Positions 1 through 8,704 of a stretch of 64,000 nucleotides of DNA are shown piece by piece. This DNA is from Aquamicrobium sp. (GTDB lineage Bacteria; Pseudomonadota; Alphaproteobacteria; Rhizobiales; Rhizobiaceae). Below the pieces are notes generated by a model. It had not been told where the DNA came from and did not search any database. It was given only the letters and a program-made list of their open reading frames with translations. The position numbers and the translations under genes were made by a program. The DNA lies in NCBI RefSeq assembly GCF_023954335.1, contig NZ_JAMLIE010000004.1:62001-126000 (forward strand). The letters are read 5' to 3'. Position 1 is the stretch's first letter. Each line of letters opens with the position of its first letter.

Positions 1-288
1 AGTCCCGGCTATTTCCTGAACTACAACAGCATCGACAAGGCGTGCAGCCTCGGCAAGAAGCTCTACGATTTCAGCGTCGGCGACGAGCGCTTCAAGCGCA
101 GCTGGGCCGATGTCGAGACCTGGCAGTTCGAGACGCTGCTGCCGCTCAGCGGCAAGGGGCGGCTGCTCGCCCTCTACGAGCGCAGCCGCGCCACGGCCGT
201 CCGTTCCATCAAGTCGAACGACCGGCTCTGGCAGATGGTGAAGAAGCTGCGCGCGCGCCTCGGCGGCGGGCAGCACCAGAGCGAATAG
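1..288 (+). CDS. GNAT family N-acetyltransferase, C-terminal fragment (cut by window edge)
   Basis: The open frame enters at base 1 and stops at 286-288, so only about 95 C-terminal residues are visible. The stretch YDFSVGDERFKRSWAD resembles the end of the CelD/BcsL-like GNAT acetyltransferases (Acetyltransf_6) that accompany bacterial polysaccharide genes. Such enzymes are thought to acylate cell-surface polysaccharide or its precursors in the cytoplasm. It converges on the chain-length gene to its right, with only 13 bases between the stops. The context (an exopolysaccharide locus) supports the call. The catalytic acetyl-CoA-binding part lies outside the window, so substrate cannot be judged. 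Confidence 0.65.
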   Translation, partial: SPGYFLNYNSIDKACSLGKKLYDFSVGDERFKRSWADVETWQFETLLPLSGKGRLLALYERSRATAVRSIKSNDRLWQMVKKLRARLGGGQHQSE

Positions 289-301
289 GAAAGGCCGGCT
301 T

Positions 302-2563
302 CTACGCCGCCGCGCCCCTGCGCCGCCTGCCGCGCGAAGGCCGCCCGGCCGGCGTCACGGTCAGCGCCAGCCCGTAGCCGCATGCCTCGACATCGGCAAC
401 AGTCGCGGCAACGGCCGGGTCGAGCGGGTCGACGGCGCCGATCAAGACCTCGGCATAGTCGTCCGCCACCGCCTCGATGGTCTGCGCGTCGGTCGCGCCG
501 CATTCGATGACGACGATGTCGTAGGTGCCGTCGAGCGCGTCGAGGATCATCGGCAGGCGGTCGGCCGCCCGCATCGCCTTGACCGGGTCCGCCGTCCCGG
601 CCGGGGTGACGTGGCACGCGGAATAGAGATCGCCGTGGATGATGTCGGCGAACTGCGCCTGCCCGGCCAGAAGGTCGGTGATGCCAGGATGGCGGGCGCT
701 GTCGAGCATTGCCGCCGAGGGCGCGCCCGACCAGGTCAGGTCGAGATAGAGCGTCTTCAGGCCGGCATCGGCCAGTTCGCGCGCGACCATCACCGAAACG
801 GCGGTCGCCTCGTCGCCTTCCGGCGAGATGAACACGGCGCGGCCGGCATCCCCGTCGATCAGGTGATCGGCGATCCCGGCAACGGTGATTTCCTCGGGCC
901 TCGTGCTTGCCATCGTCGTCTGGTCCTCTTCAATACGGTCTGCGTCCGCATCCGCGAACCGCGTCTCGTCATCCACGTCTTCGACAGCCGGCTCGTCCGG
1001 GAGGGAGGCGGCATGCGCCGGCTCCACGGGCGGCGTCCATTCCGCCGGTTCCGGCAGGGCGATTTCGGCCTCGTGCTCGCGCGCGGCCAGCGTGGGAACC
1101 GGCGCGGGAGCCGGCTCCATCGCCGGATCCTCCTCCACCCGCACCAGCGAGCCGGCGGCCGGGCGCATGGCGCGGCCGCTGAACAGCTCGCGCAGCAGCA
1201 CGATCACGGCGATGACCAGCAGCGAGCCGGCGAAGGCGGCGGCGAGGATCGGCACCATCTTGGGGAAGTAGGCCTCGTGCGGCGGCTGGGCGGCATCAAG
1301 GATGCGCGCATCCGCGGGCAGGGAGGCGCTGTCGGCGCGCCCCGCCGCCTCGCGATAGCGCGCCAGATAGGTTTCGAGCAGCGCCCGCTGGGCGAGCGCC
1401 TCGCGCTCCAGCTCCCGCAGCTCGACCTCGTCGTCCCCGGCCTGCGCCGACGCGGCCTTGAGCCGGTTGACCTCGACGACGAGCCGCTGCTCGCGCGCCC
1501 GCGCCGCCTCGGCTCCGTTCTCGGCCGAGGCCAGCACCTTGCGCACCTCGGCGCGCAACTGCCGGCCGCTCTCGTCGAGCTGCGCCCGCAGCGCGCGCAT
1601 GCGCGGGTGATTCTCGAGGAGCGAGGCCGACAGGTCGGCAAGCTCGGTCTCGATCTGCGCCTGACGCTCGCGCAGGCGCTGCACCATCGGCGAAGCCAGC
1701 ACCTCGGGCATCGTCTCGGCGCTCTCGCCGCTGTTCAGGGCTTCCCGGATCGTCACCGCCTTCGCTTCGGCGGTCGAGCGCTCGGCGCGCGCGCGCGTCA
1801 GCTCGCTCGAGATTTCGGCGAGCTCCTGCGTCGGCAGCACCGAATTGTTCTGTCCGACCAGCAGGCCGGAACTGGCGCGATAGTCGGCGACCCGCGCCTC
1901 GGCCTCGCGCACACGCTGGCGCAGTTGCTCGATGTTCGGCTCCAGCCACTGGCTGGCGTCGGCGCTGGTCTGGCGCTTGGCCTGTTCCTGCGCGGCGACA
2001 TAGGCCTCGGCGATGGCGTTCGGCACGGCCGCGGCAAGCTCGGGGCTCTGCGAGGAGAAGGAGACGACGATGACCCGCGAGCCCTCCACCCGGTAGATCC
2101 GGAGCTTTTCCTCCAGCGCCTTCAGCACCCGCTCCTCGACGGAGGCCTGCGTCGGGTCGCTCTTCAGGCCGGCGAGGATGAGAAGGTTGCCGAGCGCGGA
2201 GGTTTCGCCCGAGGCGCCGAATTCGGCATGCGATCCGAGATCGAGCTGGCGCGCGACGGTGCGCAGGATATCGGCCGAACCGATGACCTCGACCTGCGAC
2301 GCGACCATCTCCTGGTCGAGACGCGCCCTGTCGACATCGACGACGCCGTTCGAGGCCGGGCCCGTATAGGGCGATTCCCGCGCCTCGATCATGAGGCGCG
2401 TCTCGGCCCTGTAGAGCGGCGTGGCAAGCCCGACGAGCACATAGGCCAGCCCCGTGACGACCAGCGCGGCGATGAGGATGCGCAGCCAGTTCCGGGCAAG
2501 GCTGCCGAAAAGCTGGCCGAGATCGACATCGACATCGCTGACAACGTGACGTGCATCAGGCAT
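302..2563 (-). CDS. Wzz/GumC-type exopolysaccharide chain-length protein with degenerate tyrosine-kinase-like domain
   Basis: An inner-membrane polysaccharide co-polymerase of 753 residues. The start at 2563 is chosen because GGAG lies 9 bases upstream; an ATG 22 codons further out has no such site. A Wzz domain follows a membrane segment at about residues 26-48. A long periplasmic coiled coil spans roughly 180-400, and a second membrane segment lies near 436-458. After an acidic, proline-rich linker comes a cytoplasmic P-loop-like domain from about 575. In active BY-kinases this domain has a GxxxxGKS/T Walker A. Here the position reads ISPEGDEATAV, the Walker A' is LYLDLTWSG and the Walker B-like strand ends VVIECG, so ATP binding looks lost. 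There is no C-terminal tyrosine cluster; the end is arginine and alanine rich. It is divergent from the export lipoprotein gene. Role: control of exopolysaccharide chain length and export. Confidence 0.85.
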   Translation of the reverse strand: MPDARHVVSDVDVDLGQLFGSLARNWLRILIAALVVTGLAYVLVGLATPLYRAETRLMIEARESPYTGPASNGVVDVDRARLDQEMVASQVEVIGSADILRTVARQLDLGSHAEFGASGETSALGNLLILAGLKSDPTQASVEERVLKALEEKLRIYRVEGSRVIVVSFSSQSPELAAAVPNAIAEAYVAAQEQAKRQTSADASQWLEPNIEQLRQRVREAEARVADYRASSGLLVGQNNSVLPTQELAEISSELTRARAERSTAEAKAVTIREALNSGESAETMPEVLASPMVQRLRERQAQIETELADLSASLLENHPRMRALRAQLDESGRQLRAEVRKVLASAENGAEAARAREQRLVVEVNRLKAASAQAGDDEVELRELEREALAQRALLETYLARYREAAGRADSASLPADARILDAAQPPHEAYFPKMVPILAAAFAGSLLVIAVIVLLRELFSGRAMRPAAGSLVRVEEDPAMEPAPAPVPTLAAREHEAEIALPEPAEWTPPVEPAHAASLPDEPAVEDVDDETRFADADADRIEEDQTTMASTRPEEITVAGIADHLIDGDAGRAVFISPEGDEATAVSVMVARELADAGLKTLYLDLTWSGAPSAAMLDSARHPGITDLLAGQAQFADIIHGDLYSACHVTPAGTADPVKAMRAADRLPMILDALDGTYDIVVIECGATDAQTIEAVADDYAEVLIGAVDPLDPAVAATVADVEACGYGLALTVTPAGRPSRGRRRRGAAA

Positions 2564-2780
2564 GGGGCTTAACTCCGGTACGCGACGCCCGACATGGTAA
2601 ACGGGTATGGTAACCACGAGGTTAAGCATCGGTGCGCCGCGCGGGGTGCGGCCGGGCTTTTACCCCGCATTAACCTTAACGGGAGGATAAAGACCGTGCC
2701 GGAACCGGATCCGTGCGGCCGATGCGAGCCCGCATCCCGCGCATCCGGCCGCTGACCGTATCGAGGAACGTCATCCGCCC
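2564..2780. promoter_or_regulatory. Divergent promoter region between chain-length and export genes
   Basis: 217 bases without a gene separate the two divergent exopolysaccharide genes. The middle is richer in A and T than its surroundings and carries repeated GGTTAA/TTAACC elements (near 2620 and 2670-2682), the kind of short symmetry regulators use. I see no convincing -35/-10 pair. The assignment as promoter region is by position. Confidence 0.4.
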
Positions 2781-3344
2781 ATGAAACGCCAGCTTGCAGC
2801 CGCCTTCATCGCTTCCGCAGCCCTGCTGGCGGCGGGTTGCTCGGGATACCGCCCCGCGCCGCCCGCCTTCCACGAAGCCATCAACAAGCCCTACGTGCTC
2901 GACGCCGGCGACAATGTGCGCATCACGGTCTTCGACCAGGAGATGCTGACGAACACCTATGCGGTCGACCAGTCGGGCTACATCGCCTTCCCGCTGGTCG
3001 GCGCGATCGCCGCGCGCGGCTACACCGCCCAGCAGCTCGAGGGCCAGATCGCCGAGCGCCTGCGCAACGGCTACCTGCGCAACCCGGACGTCTCGGTCGA
3101 GATCGACCGCTACCGGCCGGTCTTCATCATGGGCGAGGTCGGGGCCGCGGGCCAGTATTCCTACGTGCCGGGCATGACGGTGCAGAAGGCGGTGGCGGCG
3201 GCCGGCGGCTACACGCCCCGCGCCAACCAGAAGGATGTCGACATCACCCGCGCCATCAACAACGAGGTGATGACCGGCCGGGTGAAGACCTCGGAACCGC
3301 TTCTGCCGGGCGACACGATCTACGTGCGCGAACGCCTGTTCTGA
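2781..3344 (+). CDS. Wza/ExoF-type polysaccharide export lipoprotein
   Basis: 187 residues. A signal peptide ends in the lipobox LLAAGC, so Cys20 would be lipidated and the protein anchored in the outer membrane on the periplasmic side. A polysaccharide export domain (YVLDAGDNVRITVFDQEML onward, about residues 38-115) is followed by an SLBB-type segment (FIMGEVGAAGQYSYVPGMTV onward). It is short, ending in LPGDTIYVRERLF, without the long C-terminal helix that forms the outer membrane pore in E. coli Wza. This is usual for rhizobial ExoF-like exporters. It starts the plus-strand run export-glycosyltransferase-priming enzyme-polymerase and should act with the Wzz-type protein encoded divergently. 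Confidence 0.9.
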   Translation: MKRQLAAAFIASAALLAAGCSGYRPAPPAFHEAINKPYVLDAGDNVRITVFDQEMLTNTYAVDQSGYIAFPLVGAIAARGYTAQQLEGQIAERLRNGYLRNPDVSVEIDRYRPVFIMGEVGAAGQYSYVPGMTVQKAVAAAGGYTPRANQKDVDITRAINNEVMTGRVKTSEPLLPGDTIYVRERLF

Positions 3345-3361
3345 CGGCGGAGCGCGTTTCC

Positions 3362-4489
3362 GTGGCGACCAGCCTGCGCATCGTCCATTGCTTCCGCGCG
3401 CCGGTGGGCGGCGTGTTCCGCCATGTGCGCGACCTCGCGGTGGCGCAGGCGGCGGCGGGGCACCAGGTCGGCTTCATCTGCGATTCGACGACCGGCGGCG
3501 CGCTGGAGGACCGCTATTTCGACGCCATCGCCGGCTCGCTGGCGCTCGGCGTCACGCGCATGCCGATCGGCCGCGCGATCGGCCCCGGCGACATCGCCGC
3601 CGGATGGCGCACCTATCGACTTGTCAAGCAATTGCGGCCGGACGTGCTGCACGGGCACGGCGCCAAGGGCGGCGCGCTCGCGCGGATTTTCGGCTCAGCC
3701 CTGCGGGTATCCAGGTTTCGCGTAGCCCGCCTCTATTCGCCGCATGGCGGCGTCCTGCACTTCGACCCGGCCACAGTGAAGGGCAAGGCGCTGTTCGCGC
3801 TGGAGCGGCTCATGGACCGCATGAGCGACCGCTTCCTGTTCGTCTCCGAGTTCGAGCGCCGCACCTTCGCGCAGAAGATCGGCGGGCCGAAAGCGCCGTC
3901 GGAGGTGATCTACAACGGCCTCGGCCCGGCCGAGTTCGATCCCGTCCCGCCGGCGCCGGACGCCGCCGATTTCCTCTATATCGGCGAGATGCGGGCGCTG
4001 AAGGGCACCGACATCTTCATCGATGCGCTGGACAGGGCCTCGACTGCCACCGGCCGGCCGCTCACCGCCGTCATGGTCGGCTCCGGCGAGGTGGAGACCT
4101 ATGCCGCCCGGATCGAACGCCTCGGCCTCGGGGAACGCATCCGCATGCTGCCGCCGATGCCGGCCCGCGAGGCCTTCGCGCTCGCGCGCCTCGTCGTCGT
4201 GCCGTCGCGCGCCGAGGCCATGCCCTATATCGTGCTGGAGGCGCTGGCCGCCGGCAAGCCGATGATCGCCGCCGCGGTCGGCGGCATCCCCGAGATCTTC
4301 GGCCCGACCTCCCCCGCTCTCGTCGCGCCGGACGTCGAGGCCGTCGCGGCGGCGATGGCGCGCGCGATACGCGACGAGGCCGCCCATGCGGCGCTGATGC
4401 CCGCCCGCGACGACCTGCGCGGCCGCTTCGGCGTCGAGACCATGGCGGCACGGGTCGAGGCGGCCTACCGGCTGGCGCTGGCACGCTGA
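3362..4489 (+). CDS. GT4 family glycosyltransferase
   Basis: 375 residues. The GTG start at 3362 is preferred because GGAG lies 9 bases upstream; the open frame extends much further out only because it is a shadow of the lipoprotein gene. The fold is GT-B: the N-terminal half begins with RIVHCFRAPVGGVFRHV, and the C-terminal nucleotide-sugar domain contains the E-x7-E signature in SRAEAMPYIVLEAL (about residues 283-291) followed by GGIPEIF. It should transfer a sugar from a nucleotide donor to the lipid-linked exopolysaccharide repeat unit at the cytoplasmic face. The sugar cannot be told from sequence. It lies 17 bases after the lipoprotein stop, in the same operon. Confidence 0.85.
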   Translation: MATSLRIVHCFRAPVGGVFRHVRDLAVAQAAAGHQVGFICDSTTGGALEDRYFDAIAGSLALGVTRMPIGRAIGPGDIAAGWRTYRLVKQLRPDVLHGHGAKGGALARIFGSALRVSRFRVARLYSPHGGVLHFDPATVKGKALFALERLMDRMSDRFLFVSEFERRTFAQKIGGPKAPSEVIYNGLGPAEFDPVPPAPDAADFLYIGEMRALKGTDIFIDALDRASTATGRPLTAVMVGSGEVETYAARIERLGLGERIRMLPPMPAREAFALARLVVVPSRAEAMPYIVLEALAAGKPMIAAAVGGIPEIFGPTSPALVAPDVEAVAAAMARAIRDEAAHAALMPARDDLRGRFGVETMAARVEAAYRLALAR

Positions 4490-4560
4490 ACCGGCCATCG
4501 GCCGTCAAGGTTTCCTTAGCGGCTTTCGGATAAGGAAGGGCAGGCCCTTCCGGATACCGC

Positions 4561-6108
4561 ATGCCCATGACCAGCAACGATCCAGCCAACCGCTACACCG
4601 CCGCCGCCATCCGCGCGTTCGCCGCGCAATCCGGCCCCGAAAGCGGCGGAACCGGCGAGCTGAACGCCATGGCGCGCCAGATCGCGGCGCAGTACCGCCA
4701 CGACACGCTGTCGCCGGCGATGGTCAGCGGCATCATGCGTCTCGTCGAGTTCGCGGCCCTCATGGTCTCGGGCTACGCCATCGGCTTCGCCTATCTCGGG
4801 CTCCACGTCGTCACCGACTGGCACTATCCGATCCTGATCCTCATCGCCTCGTCGCTGGCGGTCATCCTGCTCGAACTGACCGACGCCTACCAGATCGCGC
4901 GGCTCTACAGCCCGCTCAGGACCGCCGCCATCGTCCTGCCGGTGTGGATCGGCGCGCTGGCGCTGACCGCGCTCGGCGGCTTCTTCCTCAAGGTCTCTGA
5001 CGAGTTCTCCCGCTTCTGGGCCGGCGCGTGGTTCCTCGCCGGCTTCGCCCTCCTCGCCGTGCTTCGCCTCATCGTCGCGCACCTTTTGCGCCGTTGGGCG
5101 CGCGACGGCCGGATGGAGCGCCGCGCCGTCATCGTCGGCGGCGGCCAGGCGGCCGAGAAGCTCATCCGCTCGATCGAGAAGCAGCCCTACAACGACATCC
5201 GCATCTGCGGCATCTTCGACGACCGCGACAACCGCCGCTCGCCGCCCATCGTCGCCGGCTATCCCAAGCTCGGCACCGTCAGCGAGCTGATCGAGTTCGC
5301 GCGCATCACCCGCATCGACATGCTGATCGTATCGCTGCCGCTCTCGGCGGAAGCGCGGGTGCTGTCGCTCCTGAAGAAGCTGTGGGTGCTGCCGGTGGAC
5401 ATTCGCCTGTCGGCCCATTCCACCCGCTTCCAGTTCCGCCCGCGCACCTATTCCTATCTCGGCTCGGTGCCGATGCTCGACATCTTCGACCGGCCGATCC
5501 ACGACTGGGACTCGGTCGCCAAGCGCGCCTTCGACATCGTCTTCAGCCTCCTCGGCATCGTCGTCTTCTCGCCGGTGATGCTGGCGACCGCGCTCGCCGT
5601 GAAGCTCGACAGCAAGGGGCCGGCCCTCTTCAAGCAGAAGCGGCTCGGCTTCAACAACGAGACGATCGAGGTCTACAAGTTCCGCTCGATGTATGTCGAC
5701 CAGAGCGACCAGGCCGCAGCGAAGCTCGTCACCAAGGGCGACCCCCGCGTCACCCGCGTCGGCCGCTTCATCCGCAAGGCCTCGCTCGACGAGCTGCCGC
5801 AGTTCTTCAACGTCTTGAAGGGCGATCTCTCGCTCGTCGGCCCGCGGCCGCACGCGGCCGCCGCCAAGGCGCAGGACCGCCTCTACCACGAGGTGGTCGA
5901 CGGCTACTTCGCCCGCCACCGCGTCAAGCCGGGCGTCACCGGCTGGGCGCAGATCAACGGCTGGCGCGGCGAGACCGACAGCGACACCAAGATCCTGATG
6001 CGCACAGAATTCGACCTCGCCTATATCGAGAACTGGTCGCTGTGGCTCGACCTCAAGATTCTGTTCCTGACACCGCTGCGCCTGCTGAAAACGGAAAACG
6101 CCTATTGA
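4561..6108 (+). CDS. Undecaprenyl-phosphate sugar phosphotransferase (WcaJ/ExoY-type priming enzyme)
   Basis: 515 residues. The N-terminal part has several membrane segments (about residues 60-175), then a Rossmann-like region beginning RRAVIVGGGQAAEKL. The C-terminal bacterial sugar transferase domain starts near residue 320 (KRAFDIVFSLLGIVVF) with the catalytic signatures KFRSMY, DELPQFFNVLKGDLSLVGPR and RHRVKPGVTGWAQINGWRG. This is the layout of polyisoprenyl-phosphate hexose-1-phosphate transferases that load the first sugar onto undecaprenyl phosphate. Length matches the family. Its stop overlaps the TTG start of the next gene, which indicates translational coupling with the polymerase. 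Confidence 0.92.
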   Translation: MPMTSNDPANRYTAAAIRAFAAQSGPESGGTGELNAMARQIAAQYRHDTLSPAMVSGIMRLVEFAALMVSGYAIGFAYLGLHVVTDWHYPILILIASSLAVILLELTDAYQIARLYSPLRTAAIVLPVWIGALALTALGGFFLKVSDEFSRFWAGAWFLAGFALLAVLRLIVAHLLRRWARDGRMERRAVIVGGGQAAEKLIRSIEKQPYNDIRICGIFDDRDNRRSPPIVAGYPKLGTVSELIEFARITRIDMLIVSLPLSAEARVLSLLKKLWVLPVDIRLSAHSTRFQFRPRTYSYLGSVPMLDIFDRPIHDWDSVAKRAFDIVFSLLGIVVFSPVMLATALAVKLDSKGPALFKQKRLGFNNETIEVYKFRSMYVDQSDQAAAKLVTKGDPRVTRVGRFIRKASLDELPQFFNVLKGDLSLVGPRPHAAAAKAQDRLYHEVVDGYFARHRVKPGVTGWAQINGWRGETDSDTKILMRTEFDLAYIENWSLWLDLKILFLTPLRLLKTENAY

Positions 6109-7367
6109 GCGCGGTCACCGCCAACGGGCTGCCGCGCGCGGCGGTCGAGGCCAAGGCGGTCTCGCTCCTCGCCTCGGCGGGCATAGCGGTCGGCGTCTTC
6201 CTGCAGGGCTTCGTCATCAACGAGCCCGCGCCCTACGAGCTGTTCATGGTCGGGCTGATCGCGGTGTGGGCGCTGTTCGGCATGCGCCTTTCGCGCCATG
6301 CCGCCATCCTGCTGACGCTGCTGGTCGCCTATAATATCGGCGGCGTCCTGTCGATGAGCACCATGAGCGACCTTCACGACACGCCGCTCTATATCGGCGT
6401 CACCCTGTTCCTGTCGCTGTCGGCCGTGTTCTTCGTCGCGATCCTCGAGGCCGATCATGCGCGCTACACGCTGATCTTCCGCGCATGGCTCGCCTCGGCG
6501 CTGATCGTCGCCACGCTCGGCATCGCCGGCTATTTCGGCCTGTTCCCCGGCGCGGAGGCCTTCACGCGCTACGGCCGCGCCAGCGGCACCTTCGCCGATC
6601 CCAACGTCTTCGGCCCGTTCCTCGCCCTGCCCGGCGTCTACATGCTCTATCGCCTGCTCACGGCCCCGGCGCGGCGCATGCCGCTCTACGGCGCGCTGCT
6701 GACGGTGATCACCGGCGGCATCTTCCTGTCGTTCTCGCGCGGCGCGTGGGGCCTTTATCTCGTCGCCTTCGTGCTGCTCGTCGGCGCGCTGTTCCTGCAA
6801 TCGACCAGCGGGCTGTTCCGTCTGCGCGTCGCGCTGATGAGCGCGCTCGCCGTCGCCTTCATCCTCGGCGGCATCGTCGTCGCGCTGCAGATTCCCGGCA
6901 CGGCCGAGTTCCTCGCCGAGCGCGCCCGCCTCGTCCAGTCCTATGACGGCGGCGAGAGCGGCCGCTTCGCCCGCTTCGGCGACGGCTTCCTGATGGCGAT
7001 GGAGAACCCGCTCGGCATCGGGCCGCTGAATTTCGGCCGGCTGCTGGGCGAGGACACCCACAACATCTGGCTGAAGGCGCTGATGGACTATGGCTGGCTC
7101 GGCTTCGCCGCCTTCGTCGCGCTGGTGGCGTGGACGCTGGCGGGGGGGTTCCGCATCCTGTTCCGCGACCGGCCCTGGCAGCCCTATCTCCTGTGCGCCT
7201 ATGTCGTCTTCATCGGCCACCTCCTCCTCGGCACGGTGATCGACATGGACCACTGGCGGCACTTCTACGTGCTGGTCGGCCTGATCTGGGGCGCGATGGC
7301 GCTGGAAGCGCGCCACCAGAACGCGGCGCGCGCGGCAGCGGGCCGCCGAGCCGCCCCCGCGCGTTGA
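6105..7367 (+). CDS. O-antigen ligase / Wzy-type polysaccharide polymerase
   Basis: 420 residues with about ten or eleven hydrophobic segments and the Wzy_C-type periplasmic loop: SFSRGAWGLYL, then GRFARFGDGFLMAMENPLGIGPLNF and DTHNIWLKALMDYGWLGF, where the H of DTHN is the conserved loop histidine. The start is inferred to be TTG at 6105, inside the stop of the priming gene; there is no ATG nearby in frame. Family members either polymerise repeat units or ligate polymers. With a Wzz-type protein and an exporter beside it, polymerase of a Wzx/Wzy pathway is the likelier role. No Wzx flippase is in the window. Confidence 0.82.
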   Translation: MSAVTANGLPRAAVEAKAVSLLASAGIAVGVFLQGFVINEPAPYELFMVGLIAVWALFGMRLSRHAAILLTLLVAYNIGGVLSMSTMSDLHDTPLYIGVTLFLSLSAVFFVAILEADHARYTLIFRAWLASALIVATLGIAGYFGLFPGAEAFTRYGRASGTFADPNVFGPFLALPGVYMLYRLLTAPARRMPLYGALLTVITGGIFLSFSRGAWGLYLVAFVLLVGALFLQSTSGLFRLRVALMSALAVAFILGGIVVALQIPGTAEFLAERARLVQSYDGGESGRFARFGDGFLMAMENPLGIGPLNFGRLLGEDTHNIWLKALMDYGWLGFAAFVALVAWTLAGGFRILFRDRPWQPYLLCAYVVFIGHLLLGTVIDMDHWRHFYVLVGLIWGAMALEARHQNAARAAAGRRAAPAR

Positions 7368-7374
7368 CGGACTT

Positions 7375-7800
7375 CTACTGCCGGCAGGCCATGGCGAGGT
7401 TGCCGTTCGCGGTCGACGTGCGGTAGCCCATGTTGCCCGGTCCGTAATAGGTCAGCGCCAGGAAGAACGCGCCGCTGTAGCCCTGGCGCTGCTCCTGCCC
7501 CTTGGCGAGGAGCCCGCCCTGGACGGCCTCCCAGCTTCCCTGCGCCCGGAACGGCATGTTGAAGCCGTTGGTCTGCGCGTAATACTGCCCCTGCGCGTCG
7601 AACGAGCCGTTGCCGTAGAGCGACAGCGAGAAGCTGTACATCCAGTTCTCGAACGCGTTGTTGGAGACGGTCTGGTTCGCCATCTCGCAGCGCCACTGGC
7701 CGGCATAGTTCTGCGCCGACGCGGTCGCGACTGTGGCGAGGGATGCAACCAGCACCCCCAAAGCCCTTGCGACGCCCGAAGCCCTTGCAATGAAAGACAT
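7375..7800 (-). CDS. Small secreted hypothetical protein
   Basis: 141 residues from ATG 7800, preceded by a GGGGTAGGG sequence. A signal peptide (ALGVLVASLATVATASA, cleavage about residue 29) leads to a compact mature domain beginning QNYAGQWRCEM and ending in CRQ. Two cysteines near the two ends could form a disulfide. The mature part is rich in Asn, Gln, Tyr and Gly and looks like a small beta-rich periplasmic protein. I do not recognise the family. It converges on the polymerase gene 7 bases away and may be unrelated to exopolysaccharide synthesis. Confidence 0.7.
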   Translation of the reverse strand: MSFIARASGVARALGVLVASLATVATASAQNYAGQWRCEMANQTVSNNAFENWMYSFSLSLYGNGSFDAQGQYYAQTNGFNMPFRAQGSWEAVQGGLLAKGQEQRQGYSGAFFLALTYYGPGNMGYRTSTANGNLAMACRQ

Positions 7801-7940
7801 GGCCCTACCCCGATTGCCCTTGCGTAACGCCAAGAGGCGCACGCCGCGCGAAACCTGTCAAGATCGCATGCGCGGGCCGCGCTCGCGGCCGATTTAGCCC
7901 TTGCGTAGCAACACGCCAGCCTATAAGGCTTCCCGCGGTC

Positions 7941-8019
<79 letters not shown>

Positions 8020-8050
8020 AAAATCAAAGGCTTACCGGCTCTTTGATTTC

Positions 8051-8082
8051 TGGCTATAAAATTTATAGCCACATTGTAGCCA
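8051..8082. promoter_or_regulatory. Putative integrase arm-type binding sites (left)
   Basis: A perfect inverted repeat, TGGCTATAAA and TTTATAGCCA around one A (8051-8071), runs into a second TTGTAGCCA. The 20-mer TTATAGCCACATTGTAGCCA at 8063-8082 is repeated exactly at 24479-24498 near the other end. In the excised circle the two copies would flank the 47-bp core, as arm-type sites of a tyrosine integrase do. The role is inferred from position and repetition. Confidence 0.6.
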
Positions 8083-8146
8083 AATCTGTCAGCAGATACC
8101 CGCCGCCATTGCTGACGACGGGCCTGCTGGTGTTGATTGGTAGGTT

Positions 8147-8317
8147 TCAGTCGGCGTCGTGCCGCGAACGTTTTCCGGCGTCGGTCATGACAAATACGAA
8201 ATCACGCTCATAGCGTGTTCCGTCTGGGCGCTCGTACTCGTAGGTGACGTGATCGCCATCATTGACGCGGGCTGGGCCTTTGTAACCTACTATGCGGTCT
8301 CGGGCGGGAGCGGTCAT
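8147..8317 (-). CDS. Small hypothetical protein of the element (56 aa)
   Basis: Begins MTAPARDRIVGYKGPARVND and ends SRHDAD. The ATG at 8315-8317 overlaps the TGA of the preceding gene, which indicates coupled translation and fixes the start. The middle (DHVTYEYERPDGTRYERDFVF) is charged and aromatic, like a small beta-stranded domain. I do not recognise a family. It is the last gene before attL and may be an accessory (moron) gene. Confidence 0.6.
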   Translation of the reverse strand: MTAPARDRIVGYKGPARVNDGDHVTYEYERPDGTRYERDFVFVMTDAGKRSRHDAD

Positions 8318-8580
8318 GCTGCGTCCTCCCCATACTCCGCCCATTCGCGCTTCAGCGTCTCGACCAGCGCCTTCACGCGGTATGCCTGTTCGACCGCCAG
8401 ATCGTCGAAGGTCTCGCAGAAACCGAAGGGCGTATCTTTCTTCACTGCTCCAACGTTCTTCTCGACTTCCTCGGTCAGCCAGCACAGGATGCGGGCCGCC
8501 TTTTCCAGCGTCGTGATCGCGCCGTCTATTTCGATCCAGGAAGGCTTGCGGGTGGTGGGCGGTGGTGTATGCGCGTTCAT
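8314..8580 (-). CDS. Small hypothetical protein of the element (88 aa)
   Basis: 88 residues, mostly helical by composition: IDGAITTLEKAARILCWLTEEVEKNVGA in two parts, then FDDLAVEQAYRVKALVETLKREW. It is transcribed away from the XRE regulator and shares that gene's operator region (8581-8704). Its stop overlaps the start of the 56-residue gene. A two-gene operon beside a repressor might suggest a toxin-antitoxin pair, but nothing in either protein resembles one. Function unknown. Confidence 0.65.
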   Translation of the reverse strand: MNAHTPPPTTRKPSWIEIDGAITTLEKAARILCWLTEEVEKNVGAVKKDTPFGFCETFDDLAVEQAYRVKALVETLKREWAEYGEDAA

Positions 8581-8606
8581 GGCATAGGCTCCTCTTGCGC
8601 GAAATG

Positions 8607-8682
8607 CGTGAAATCACTACAAGGTAGTTATATCAGCACGATTCACCACGTCAAGCTGATTTCACGCCACCAACGTGAAAAC
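8607..8682. promoter_or_regulatory. Operator-like repeats between divergent regulator and small operon
   Basis: The motif CGTGAAA recurs in the divergent intergenic region: CGTGAAATC at 8607-8615, and an inverted pair TTTCACG (8660-8666) and CGTGAAA (8674-8680) separated by 7 bases. A related GATTCACCACG lies at 8640-8650. The inverted pair sits 22 bases before the XRE start, the right place for autoregulation and for repression of the leftward pair. Confidence 0.55.
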
Positions 8683-8704
8683 ACCACATGAGAGGAGATG
8701 ACAT

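Noticed and set aside
611..2572. 653-codon open frame on the plus strand opposite the chain-length gene
   Set aside because: Arg/Gly/His-rich low-quality sequence without motifs. It mirrors the GC-rich antisense strand of a clearly recognisable gene.
8147..8580. Toxin-antitoxin pair in the two small overlapping genes at the left end of the element
   Set aside because: Size and overlap would fit, but neither protein shows a toxin fold or antitoxin DNA-binding motif, so they are left as unknown.
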